This document shows, one piece after another, positions 16,716 through 22,997 of a stretch of 22,997 nt of DNA. The stretch is from Cesiribacter sp. (GTDB taxonomy: Bacteria; Bacteroidota; Bacteroidia; Cytophagales; Cyclobacteriaceae). Both the position numbers and the translations under genes were made by a program. The stretch is from positions 1 to 22,997 of the forward strand of contig JASLAE010000305.1 in NCBI GenBank assembly GCA_030147305.1. The letters are read 5' to 3'. The first letter of the stretch is position 1. Each line of letters starts with the position of its first letter. The notes beneath the pieces are model-generated. The model did no database searches. It was not told the DNA's origin and was given only the letters and a program-made list of their open reading frames with translations.

Positions 16716-17192
16716 TTAGTTGTTGCCAGTATGTGTGGTGTCCTCGCGTACTTTCAGCTCTACCCGGGCCACCCCTTTCCTCAACATATTCAACGCTTTT
16801 GCTGCTGCTTTCGATAGATCAATGATTCTTTTTTGGCTGTGTGGGCCCCGATCGTTGATGCGTACCTGTACACTATCGCCGGTGCTAATATGCGTAACAG
16901 TAACCATTGATCCAAAGGGGAGGGTGCGATGAGCGGCAGTAAAGGCAGCGGTGTCATAGCGTTCTCCGCTGGCTGTGGGGCGTCCGTGAAAGCGATCGGC
17001 ATAATAAGAAGCCATGCCGGTGGTAGTAGTATAATTTGCTGAAATTTTATAACTTGGCTCCCGGTTGCCGGTGAGTACTGTATCGGGCGGTGCCAGTCCT
17101 TCGAAGTCCAGGGCTGTTTCTGCTGATTTGTCTCTACTGCAACTGCTCAGCATCAAAAAAGAACAAAGGGTATAAAACAGTAACTTTGCCAT
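16716..17192 (-). CDS. RlpA-like septal ring lytic transglycosylase lipoprotein
   Basis: 158 residues. A lipobox (LMLSSC, Cys18) ends the signal peptide, so the protein is probably lipid-anchored. Residues about 58-148 form the double-psi beta-barrel: GMASYYADRFHGRPTASGE, then RTLPFGSMVTVT, then VRINDRGP with the expected catalytic Asp114, then IIDLSKAAAKAL. RlpA cleaves glycan strands lacking stem peptides at the septum in some bacteria. There is no SPOR domain, and the protein is short. It is the first gene of a two-gene operon with DUF58 and is divergent from the DUF3276 gene. Confidence 0.9.
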   Translation of the reverse strand: MAKLLFYTLCSFLMLSSCSRDKSAETALDFEGLAPPDTVLTGNREPSYKISANYTTTTGMASYYADRFHGRPTASGERYDTAAFTAAHRTLPFGSMVTVTHISTGDSVQVRINDRGPHSQKRIIDLSKAAAKALNMLRKGVARVELKVREDTTHTGNN

Positions 17193-17220
17193 TTTGTTTT
17201 ATAAATTTTTTAGTTTTAAT

Positions 17221-17249
17221 TTGTGCTGTGTAGATTCTATCTATATTTA
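17221..17249 (+). promoter_or_regulatory. Probable promoter for the DUF3276 gene
   Basis: TTG at 17221-17223, an 18-base spacer, then TATATTTA at 17242-17249. The -7 element deviates from TAnnTTTG only at its last base. The start would fall near 17256, about 42 bases before the GTG. Confidence 0.45.
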
Positions 17250-17297
17250 AGTGATCTGTTAGGCTACATTGTTTTGCGAACATAAATCAAAAGTACC

Positions 17298-17636
17298 GTG
17301 GAAGAGCAAAAGGAATCAGAAAAAGCTGAAATTTACAGCCAGCGTGTGCGTGCCGGTAAGCGTACTTACTTTTTCGACGTAAAATCTACGCGTTCCAACG
17401 ATTATTACCTGACGATCACCGAAAGCAAACGCAGGTTTAAGGATGATGGATTTACGTATGAAAAGCACAAGATCTTTCTTTACAAAGAAGATTTTGAAAA
17501 GTTTATTGAGGCATTGAAAGAATCTGTTGATTATGTGAAAACAGAACTTATGCCAGAGTACGACTTTTCACAATACACCAAAGAAGCTGAGCCAGAAGCT
17601 GAAAGCGAGCTGGACTCTGATCTTAAGTGGGAATAA
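17298..17636 (+). CDS. DUF3276 / PUR-like nucleic-acid-binding protein
   Basis: 112 residues from a GTG start; the same frame has a stop at 17283-17285 and no ATG between, so GTG is the only sensible start. The core (about 14-88) matches the DUF3276/PUR family (PF11680): TYFFDVKSTRSNDYYLTITESK, FTYEKHKIFLYKEDFEKF, then a helix. PUR proteins bind single-stranded or purine-rich nucleic acid as dimers of a beta-beta-beta-beta-alpha fold. The C-terminal tail is acidic (EAEPEAESELDSDL). The family is widespread in Bacteroidota with unknown targets. A strong terminator follows. Confidence 0.9.
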   Translation: MEEQKESEKAEIYSQRVRAGKRTYFFDVKSTRSNDYYLTITESKRRFKDDGFTYEKHKIFLYKEDFEKFIEALKESVDYVKTELMPEYDFSQYTKEAEPEAESELDSDLKWE

Positions 17637-17659
17637 TCAACCAAAAAGAAACTATGGAT

Positions 17660-17689
17660 AAGCCCTTGCCAGCCGCAGGGGCTTTTTTT
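17660..17689 (+). terminator. Intrinsic terminator after DUF3276
   Basis: A 10-bp stem with one G-T pair (17660-17669 with 17675-17684), loop CAGCC, followed by a run of T. It lies 23 bases past the stop codon. Confidence 0.9.
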
Positions 17690-18159
17690 ATGCACCATCC
17701 AGACCATTAGACGATAAACAGCAACGACAGGTTATCTGCCATGGGATGTGCCCTCCTGCAAAGCAGCGGCTGTAGTGGAATCTTCCTGAGACTGAATGGA
17801 AATGCCTGCAAAGCAAACTGCCTTTAGCTATTGCATCCAAAAGCAGAAAGGCAGTCTGAAACAGTCTGTTCAAGGTATTTCTTTTAGCCACTGCTGAGCA
17901 AATCTCCTGACGGCATGCGTGGTTTCATAACCAGCCCAAAAGGCTTTTTTTAATCTGCTGGCTTGGCTTTGTATGTAGGGTTTGTAAAAATCTTCTTATT
18001 GGCATTTGGATGTGGCTGAATCCAGCAGAAAAATCCACATCCTGGGTATGCTTTAAAAATGCCTGCAGCCGGTTTTTACAAATTGTAAGTAACTGGCAGG
18101 ATATTGCCTTCGCCATTCCTTCCTGTCCTGCTGATGATAGTACAGGGCAGCTTTTTGGT
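17690..18159. other. Intergenic stretch without recognisable genes
   Basis: About 470 bases. Short open frames exist on both strands (18010-18192 on plus, 17925-18167 on minus), but none resembles a known family and they overlap each other. A 9-bp inverted repeat, ACTGCCTTT (17817-17825) with AAAGGCAGT (17847-17855), is the only structure seen. It may be decayed sequence continuous with the pseudogene next to it. Confidence 0.5.
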
Positions 18160-18501
18160 CTATTCATCGAATATTTCCAATTCCTGCATTAACTCACCCA
18201 TAGGCTTATTATTCTCCCGTTCCTGCTGGTAGGTTTCTATAAACACTTTTGTATTTACATACTCTTTATTGTAGGCGCCCAATGCTTTATAAATATGGGC
18301 CTATCGGCAGGAGCAATCTTTCTGGCAGCACTTATATTGCCGCATCGAAGTTGCCGGTAGCCTTGGATGGGTAAAAGTCTGGATGCGGGCGAATAATGGA
18401 TGATCCCCACATTGTTTGAAGTCTTCCTGCGCATAGCTTTAGCTGAACATGGCTCCCTGGCAAAAGATCACAAGGGTGATAAGGTCAGTGTTTACATGGG
18501 A
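18160..18501 (-). pseudogene. Decayed gene for a small secreted protein
   Basis: On the minus strand one frame reads like a signal peptide (LITLVIFCQGAMFS), then a stop at 18439-18441 where a Leu would be expected, then SYAQEDFKQCGDHPLFARI. A second in-frame stop lies at 18301-18303, after which a convincing coding stretch resumes (HIYKALGAYNKEYVNTKVF and on, rich in Glu/Lys/Gln) to a stop at 18160-18162. Between them the best-looking sequence lies in other frames (KATGNFDAAI, then SAARKIAPADR), suggesting compensating frameshifts. The start is unclear. The DHPLFARI segment recalls the N-terminus of some OmpA-type Bacteroidota proteins, but this is only a hint. Confidence 0.5.
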
Positions 18502-18569
18502 ACGTAAGGTTTATGGGCCCGTTATGAGTTGATGTGTAAGAGGAAGCTGCGGGAACGGAAAGCAAATGT

Positions 18570-19019
18570 TTACTGCTCCAGCAGGCTGAGTTCCGAGGCG
18601 CGCTCGCACATGAACTGTATGTTCTCGTATTCCCGCTGAAGCGTTGGGTTTGCTAAAAAGCGGTTGAGGATCTCCCGGTCAAACTGGATTTCCTGCATCA
18701 GGCTAATCCATCTTTTCCGGTTTGAGGCCTGCAGTAACTGTACTTTTTCTATACCGGATAAAGCATTGTACCAGCTTTCGTAAAGCGGTCTCAGTTTGTC
18801 CATTTCGGTGATATATTCCCTTGCCATGGACTTAAGCATGGCAAGGGTTTTAGTATCATTTTTTTCTCGAAGTGCAGCCAGGGAGGCTGAAAAGCGTTTT
18901 TCTAATAAAAGATCCCGCTTTGCTTCCAGGGGTGGCACCCCCTGAGCGGATGCGGCATGGGGCAGGCTAAGCATGACCACCAGTATCCATAGCAGACAGG
19001 CAGAAGATAAGCCTTTCAT
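18570..19019 (-). CDS. Secreted alpha-helical protein of unknown function
   Basis: 149 residues with a clear signal peptide (cut after ASA, residue 25). The mature part is almost wholly helical and charged (EAKRDLLLEKRF, ALREKNDTKTLAMLKSM), with Trp and Tyr residues near the middle and a single late Cys in the mature chain. I do not recognise a family. It follows the beta-barrel gene by 33 bases on the same strand, so the two probably form an operon. No terminator is obvious after it; about 70 bases further on lies the pseudogene. Confidence 0.75.
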   Translation of the reverse strand: MKGLSSACLLWILVVMLSLPHAASAQGVPPLEAKRDLLLEKRFSASLAALREKNDTKTLAMLKSMAREYITEMDKLRPLYESWYNALSGIEKVQLLQASNRKRWISLMQEIQFDREILNRFLANPTLQREYENIQFMCERASELSLLEQ

Positions 19020-19052
19020 TGTGTTAAGGAGAGGTTGAGCAGAGAGATTGTA

Positions 19053-19628
19053 TTAGAACCTGGCAGATGCGCCGAGTGTAAGAACACCGAATGCACCCCG
19101 GCCTAATTCGGTAAATGCACCAAACGACGGTGTGAAATTATAGCGGGCACCAACAACCGGGGCGAAGATAACACGGCTGCCATTTGCGTAATAATTATCA
19201 CCCGACCAGCTTTCGTCTGTTTTCCAGCGGTATGTTTCTATTCCCAGCATCAGGGTTCCATAAAGGTCCAGCTTTTCTGCATTAATGTTGAAGTTCAGTT
19301 GCTCGTTCAGGAACTCACTGGCATGGAAAGTACCTCTGGCACCAAAATTTATAGCGGAAAATCTGTCTTTGTATCCGCTGCCATAGTTATAGGAACGGGC
19401 ATAATATCCCAGATAAGGACCTACAGCAATCATATCATTGATGCTATACTCAAGATTGGCACTCAAGGGCAAAAATCCGCTGGAGTTGCCGTATAAGCCC
19501 CAGTTATAGCCAATCAGGCCAACAGAGATACCTGCATTCAAGGTCATATCACCTTTCTGATACTGTGCAAAGGCATGCTGGCTAATAAGAACGATTAACA
19601 GGCTAAAGGTCAAAATTAACTTCTTCAT
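19053..19628 (-). CDS. Small outer-membrane beta-barrel protein
   Basis: 191 residues with a signal peptide (cut near AFA, residue 21). The mature chain is made of alternating hydrophobic/aromatic strands with Gly and Tyr-rich turns (VGPYLGYYARSYNYGSGY, APVVGARYNFTPSFGAF) and ends in Phe (LGASARF), as expected for an OmpX/OmpW-like eight-stranded barrel (PF13505-like). It is probably a porin-like or structural outer-membrane protein. It is first in a likely operon with the secreted helical protein and lies divergent from the TPR histidine kinase gene. GAAAG lies before the start. Confidence 0.85.
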   Translation of the reverse strand: MKKLILTFSLLIVLISQHAFAQYQKGDMTLNAGISVGLIGYNWGLYGNSSGFLPLSANLEYSINDMIAVGPYLGYYARSYNYGSGYKDRFSAINFGARGTFHASEFLNEQLNFNINAEKLDLYGTLMLGIETYRWKTDESWSGDNYYANGSRVIFAPVVGARYNFTPSFGAFTELGRGAFGVLTLGASARF

Positions 19629-19681
19629 GATACTTAACTTTCAATAGGTTTAAAAAGGTTGTTTTTTGTTGTTTACTGGGA

Positions 19682-19689
19682 CAAAATTA
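19682..19689 (-). promoter_or_regulatory. -7 element for the beta-barrel gene
   Basis: On the minus strand this reads TAATTTTG, a full match to TAnnTTTG, about 53 bases upstream of the ATG at 19628. The nearest TTG (complement of 19718-19720) is about 28 bases upstream, longer than usual, so only the -7 element is claimed. Confidence 0.45.
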
Positions 19690-20063
19690 GGGTGGGTAGC
19701 GCAGGCGTTCGTGCGTACAAAAATCGATAGTTGTAAATACGTACTTTTACTTAGCCATTCGTTGGGCAGAAAGGCTGTCTCTGAGGTACTTAAGTTGTGG
19801 ATCTAAGGATGGTGGAAGTGTAGAAGATGGTGCATTGACAAAAGCGTACATACGGGGAGCATGATCTGTTGCACTTAGGCTACTTAGTGTAGTATTATTT
19901 CTTAAAGCAGTTATAGCGTTAAATCGCTAGCTGAGAACATTACTTATAGGTTAGTATAGTACTAGTTAATAGCATTATTTTACTGGTTTTTTAGATAACA
20001 TTACGCTTTTTGATTAATTTGCCTGTGATTTTTTCTCCTTTTCATCTACTATATTAACATCCT
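19690..20063. other. Divergent intergenic region before the TPR kinase
   Basis: About 370 AT-rich bases. I find no gene. An imperfect palindrome centred on TACGTA lies near 19734-19746 and could be an operator. TTAATTTG at 20014-20021 resembles a -7 element for the kinase gene but has one mismatch and no TTG at the right distance. Confidence 0.4.
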
Positions 20064-22055
20064 ATGCATCAGTTAGTTGGTCTGTTCCGTCTAGCATGCA
20101 AAAGCAGCTTACTTTATTGTATGCTGCTGTTCATGATGCTCTCCAGCAGCAGTTTTGTTACTGCACAACAAACAGCCAGGGATACCAGCCAGGTTTGGTC
20201 GCTGCTGTTGTTAGGCGATGCCCAGCTGGCCAAGGATAATCTGGATTCTGCCGGCGTTTATTACCAGCAGGCAGGTTCACTTGCCAAAGAAATTGATTTT
20301 AAGAAAGGGTATGCCAAATTTGTGCAGTACTACATAAAGGTGCTGAACAGGCAGGGTAAGTATGAGGAAGCACTTCCCCTTGTTTTAGAATCCCTGGAGA
20401 TTAGTAAAAGTTTAGGAAAAGCAGAGCAGTCTATCGCTTATAACAATGTGGGCAATGTGTATCGCTACCTGGGCAATATGGAAGCGGCAGCCACTAATTT
20501 TATGAAAGCACTGCAGCTCTCCGAGGCGATCGGCCATAAAGCCTTTCAGCGGATGCATACCAATAATCTGGCATCTGTTTTTCTGGATTTAAGAGAGATC
20601 GACAAGGCCTATGAATATGCTTACAGCAGCTACCAGCTTGCGCTGCAAATTAAAGATACGGCAGGCATTGCCAGCAGCCTTGTGAACCTGGCCAACAGCG
20701 AGACCCTCAAGAAGAATTATGCCAATTCTACCAGGTATTTTAAGGAGGTAATTAAGATGGGGCAGGCTTTGAACGATCCCAGCTATGTAATGGATGCCTA
20801 TATAAACCTGGCAGACATAGAAGTACAGCAGGAAAAGTATCAGGGCTCACTCAGCTACTATCAGCAGGCGTTGCAGGTGCTCCATTATTACCCTGCTGCA
20901 GATTACGAGGTATACATCTTCTGGGGGTTGGCTCAAAGCTATTATTTTCTAAAAATGTACCCGGAGGCTGACCATTACCTACAGAAAAGCATTACGGTGG
21001 CTAAGTCCATCAGCTCTTATAACGAGTTAAGGCAATTGTATAAACTGGGTGCCGATATTCACGAAAAGATGAACGACCCTAAGCTTGCCCTGAGCTATAT
21101 TAAAAACTATGAAGCCCTGAACGACTCGCTCATGAATGCGGAAACCAGGGAGAATATTCATCGCCTTGAGATCGAATACCAAACCTCTCAGAAAGAAAAA
21201 GAAATAGCACAACAGAACCTTCTGATCGCCAACAGTAAGCTGGAGATCCACAAAAAAACAAATTTTATTTACTTATCAGTAGCCCTGGCAATTATCTTCT
21301 TCTTTGGCATCATTATCTTCTACATTCTTTATCAGAACAAGCAAAAGGCCAATGCCGAAAAGCTAAGGGCGCTGGCTAAAGAAAATGAGATTAAGATGCT
21401 GATGGCCATGGTAGAGGGGGAAGAAAAAGAACGTGCCCGCCTGGCACGCGAACTGCACGATGGTGTAGGGGGAATACTTTCTGCTACCAAAATGCACCTG
21501 AGTATTCTTAAAAATGAGGAGCAGCTTACGGACCGTTCTGCTAAATTCAATCATACAGCCTCAATGCTGGATAGTGCTTCCCAGGAAATACGAAACATAT
21601 CCCATAATTTGTCTCCGGGCATGCTGCTGGAGAATGAATTAGAAACGGTGCTGGCTAGCTTCTGCCAAAAAGTGAGCAATGCATCTTTGCAGGTAGATTT
21701 TTATCATCTTGGCGATTCTGTTAAACTGAAAAATAACTTCAAGCTTGTGCTGTATCGTATAGTGCAGGAGTTGGTAAACAACATCATTAAGCATGCACAG
21801 GCCAGCCATGCGCTGGTACAATTAAGCCAGCATGAGCAGGTGCTCTCCCTTACTGTAGAAGATGATGGGGTTGGTTTTGATGCAAGCGAAAAAGGACATG
21901 GCATTGGTCTTGGTAACCTGCAGTCACGCGTTGCCGATATGGGCGGTCAGATTTCTATAGAAACTGCAAAAGGGCGAGGAACCACCGTTTACCTGGAGTT
22001 TGATGTAAGCCTGTATATGGAAAAACCAATGCTTGTTACCACCGCTGTTGTTTAA
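20064..22055 (+). CDS. TPR-containing sensor histidine kinase (HisKA_3 / NarL-type)
   Basis: 663 residues. Signal peptide (to about 35, SSFVTAQQ), then about 300 residues of tetratricopeptide repeats (about 45-340; for example AYNNVGNVYRYLGNMEAAATNF), a helical linker, one membrane helix (about 399-422) and a cytoplasmic coiled coil. Next come the HisKA_3 dimerisation helix RLARELHDGVGG with phospho-acceptor His465 and an HATPase_c domain with N-box QELVNNIIKHA (Asn572), DDGVGF (from Asp600) and GIGLGNL (near 613). The TPRs lie outside the inner membrane and probably sense a protein or peptide. The response regulator gene follows after 11 bases and is the evident partner. Confidence 0.94.
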   Translation: MHQLVGLFRLACKSSLLYCMLLFMMLSSSSFVTAQQTARDTSQVWSLLLLGDAQLAKDNLDSAGVYYQQAGSLAKEIDFKKGYAKFVQYYIKVLNRQGKYEEALPLVLESLEISKSLGKAEQSIAYNNVGNVYRYLGNMEAAATNFMKALQLSEAIGHKAFQRMHTNNLASVFLDLREIDKAYEYAYSSYQLALQIKDTAGIASSLVNLANSETLKKNYANSTRYFKEVIKMGQALNDPSYVMDAYINLADIEVQQEKYQGSLSYYQQALQVLHYYPAADYEVYIFWGLAQSYYFLKMYPEADHYLQKSITVAKSISSYNELRQLYKLGADIHEKMNDPKLALSYIKNYEALNDSLMNAETRENIHRLEIEYQTSQKEKEIAQQNLLIANSKLEIHKKTNFIYLSVALAIIFFFGIIIFYILYQNKQKANAEKLRALAKENEIKMLMAMVEGEEKERARLARELHDGVGGILSATKMHLSILKNEEQLTDRSAKFNHTASMLDSASQEIRNISHNLSPGMLLENELETVLASFCQKVSNASLQVDFYHLGDSVKLKNNFKLVLYRIVQELVNNIIKHAQASHALVQLSQHEQVLSLTVEDDGVGFDASEKGHGIGLGNLQSRVADMGGQISIETAKGRGTTVYLEFDVSLYMEKPMLVTTAVV

Positions 22056-22066
22056 TCTTAGCCGCT

Positions 22067-22702
22067 ATGTCTATAACCCTTGCTATTGCCGATGATCACC
22101 TGCTGGTGATCAATGGTCTGAAAGCCATGCTGGCCACAGATGATCAGATAAACGTTCTTTTTGCTGTGAACAACGGAGAGCAGCTGTTGCGGGCTTTGCA
22201 GACGCAGCAACCCCATGTGCTTTTACTGGATATTCAAATGCCGGGGCAGAGCGGGGTAGATCTATGCAAACAGATCAGCCATCAGTACCCGGCCATAAAA
22301 GTAATTGCGCTCACCAATTTTGAGGAGACCCATTATGTAAAGCAGATGATCCGCAATGGTGCCCGGGGATATTTGTTAAAAAACACAGATCAGGAAACCC
22401 TTAGAAAAGCGATCCATGCAGTAGTAGACAACCAGCAGTACATCGACGCGCAGCTACAGAAAAACATGCTGGAAGAAACCCTTACCGGTAAAAAGCGAAA
22501 CCTGCACGAGGTGCTGCTCACCAAGCGGGAAGAGGAGATACTGGCCATGGTAGCCAAAGAATATTCAAACCAGCAAATAGCAGATGAATTGTTCATTAGT
22601 TTACGCACCGTGCAGACCCACCGGCTGAACATCACTCAGAAACTAGGTGCCAAGAACACAGCCAGTCTGGTAAAAGAAGCTTATAAAAGGGGTTTAGTGT
22701 AA
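22067..22702 (+). CDS. NarL/LuxR-family response regulator
   Basis: 211 residues. Receiver domain (1-120) with acidic pocket ADDH (Asp9-Asp10), phospho-acceptor Asp55 in LLLDIQMPG, Thr83 and Lys105. A linker is followed by a LuxR-type helix-turn-helix (about 148-211: LTKREEEILAMVAKEYSNQQIADELFI, then SLRTVQTHRLNITQKL). All key receiver residues are present, so it should be phosphorylated by the kinase encoded immediately upstream and act as a DNA-binding transcription factor. It is co-transcribed with the kinase, and hairpin terminators follow. Confidence 0.95.
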   Translation: MSITLAIADDHLLVINGLKAMLATDDQINVLFAVNNGEQLLRALQTQQPHVLLLDIQMPGQSGVDLCKQISHQYPAIKVIALTNFEETHYVKQMIRNGARGYLLKNTDQETLRKAIHAVVDNQQYIDAQLQKNMLEETLTGKKRNLHEVLLTKREEEILAMVAKEYSNQQIADELFISLRTVQTHRLNITQKLGAKNTASLVKEAYKRGLV

Positions 22703-22746
22703 TTAATCATCATTATTTCGCCAGAATAATAAGAAAATATTCCACC

Positions 22747-22871
22747 ATTGCCAGTCTATGAAAAGCCCAATCAAGTGGGCTGATCAGCCATATTTCATAT
22801 CATGCCTCCTGTAAAAGCAGGAGGCTTTCCATTGCAATATTGTAAGACCTACGCCAGAAAAGACTGGCAAT
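22747..22871. repeat. 11-bp inverted repeat enclosing the terminal hairpins
   Basis: ATTGCCAGTCT (22747-22757) and AGACTGGCAAT (22861-22871) are perfect inverted copies that bracket both hairpins in a 125-base unit. A local hairpin, GCCAG (22853-22857) with CTGGC (22864-22868), competes with the long-range pairing. From 22872 to the window end I see no complete gene; an ATG at 22972 has an open frame for only eight codons before the edge. Confidence 0.5.
22764..22828 (+). terminator. Two hairpins after the two-component operon
   Basis: First hairpin: AGCCCA (22764-22769) with TGGGCT (22776-22781). Second: GCCTCCTG (22804-22811) with CAGGAGGC (22818-22825), followed by TTT. The second is the better terminator. 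They lie 60-125 bases after the regulator stop. Confidence 0.65.
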
Positions 22872-22997
22872 TGGATAAATGTAATATGTTAAGCAAAAAT
22901 ATAAGAATACTACCATTTCTTTTCTATACCTTGACATAACAATACACTAAGTGTTCTTCCTTAACCAATTTATGATGAATTTAAACACAACGCGCCA

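Noticed and set aside
17817..17855. Inverted repeat as the end of an insertion sequence
   Set aside because: Only 9 bp with a 21-base loop, no transposase remnant and no target duplication seen.
18010..18192. A 60-residue plus-strand gene in the gap
   Set aside because: No family resemblance, no start signal, and it overlaps the decayed minus-strand gene and another random open frame.
22972..22997. Start of a further gene at the right edge
   Set aside because: Only eight codons are visible and there is no ribosome site or promoter, so it cannot be supported.

Overview
The window looks like a chromosomal segment of a member of the Bacteroidota, probably a Cytophagales-type gliding or aerobic environmental bacterium. 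The evidence is a giant surface protein ending in a type IX secretion (T9SS, gliding 'CHU_C' type) C-terminal domain, a DUF3276/PUR-like protein, TAnnTTTG-type promoter elements, mostly weak Shine-Dalgarno sites, and several families that are commonest in this phylum. The species cannot be fixed from the sequence. Gene order looks like ordinary chromosome: I see no transposase, integrase, phage module, CRISPR array, tRNA or rRNA.

Layout. (1) 1-6012 (+) is the 3' part of a giant secreted adhesin-like gene whose reading frame is open to the left window edge. It holds a fibronectin III module, a four-module Ig-like super-repeat, SprB-like repeats and the T9SS sorting domain, and it ends at a strong bidirectional terminator. 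(2) 6143-8954 (-) holds a small coiled-coil protein, a short-chain fatty acid transporter (AtoE family) and a LuxC-type acyl-CoA reductase. The reductase is divergent from a 2[4Fe-4S] ferredoxin (9049-9396, +), with interleaved promoter elements between them. (3) 9551-14354 (+) is a three-gene exported sugar-oxidation-like cluster: a DUF1080 + PA14-like protein, a beta-propeller dehydrogenase-like protein fused to cytochrome c, and a single-domain DUF1080 protein. It is closed by two back-to-back hairpins that share a repeated segment. (4) 14656-15786 (+) is a PagL-like acyloxyacyl hydrolase, convergent with a DUF58/RlpA pair (15804-17192, -). The RlpA gene is divergent from a DUF3276 gene (17298-17636, +). 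(5) 17690-18569 is a long non-coding stretch that includes a decayed small secreted-protein gene on the minus strand. (6) 18570-19628 (-) holds a small outer-membrane beta-barrel and a secreted helical protein of unknown function. (7) 20064-22702 (+) is a TPR sensor histidine kinase and its NarL/LuxR-type response regulator, followed by hairpin terminators.

How the genes may work together. The 9551-14354 cluster fits extracytoplasmic oxidation and cleavage of glycosides: DUF1080 is now called 3-keto-disaccharide hydrolase, and the fused cytochrome could accept electrons from the propeller domain. The 6586-9396 block may couple uptake of short fatty acids to acyl-CoA/aldehyde chemistry with a dedicated ferredoxin. 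The TPR kinase and regulator are divergent from the small beta-barrel gene, which is a candidate target. These functional links are inferences from gene order and family knowledge, not demonstrated facts.
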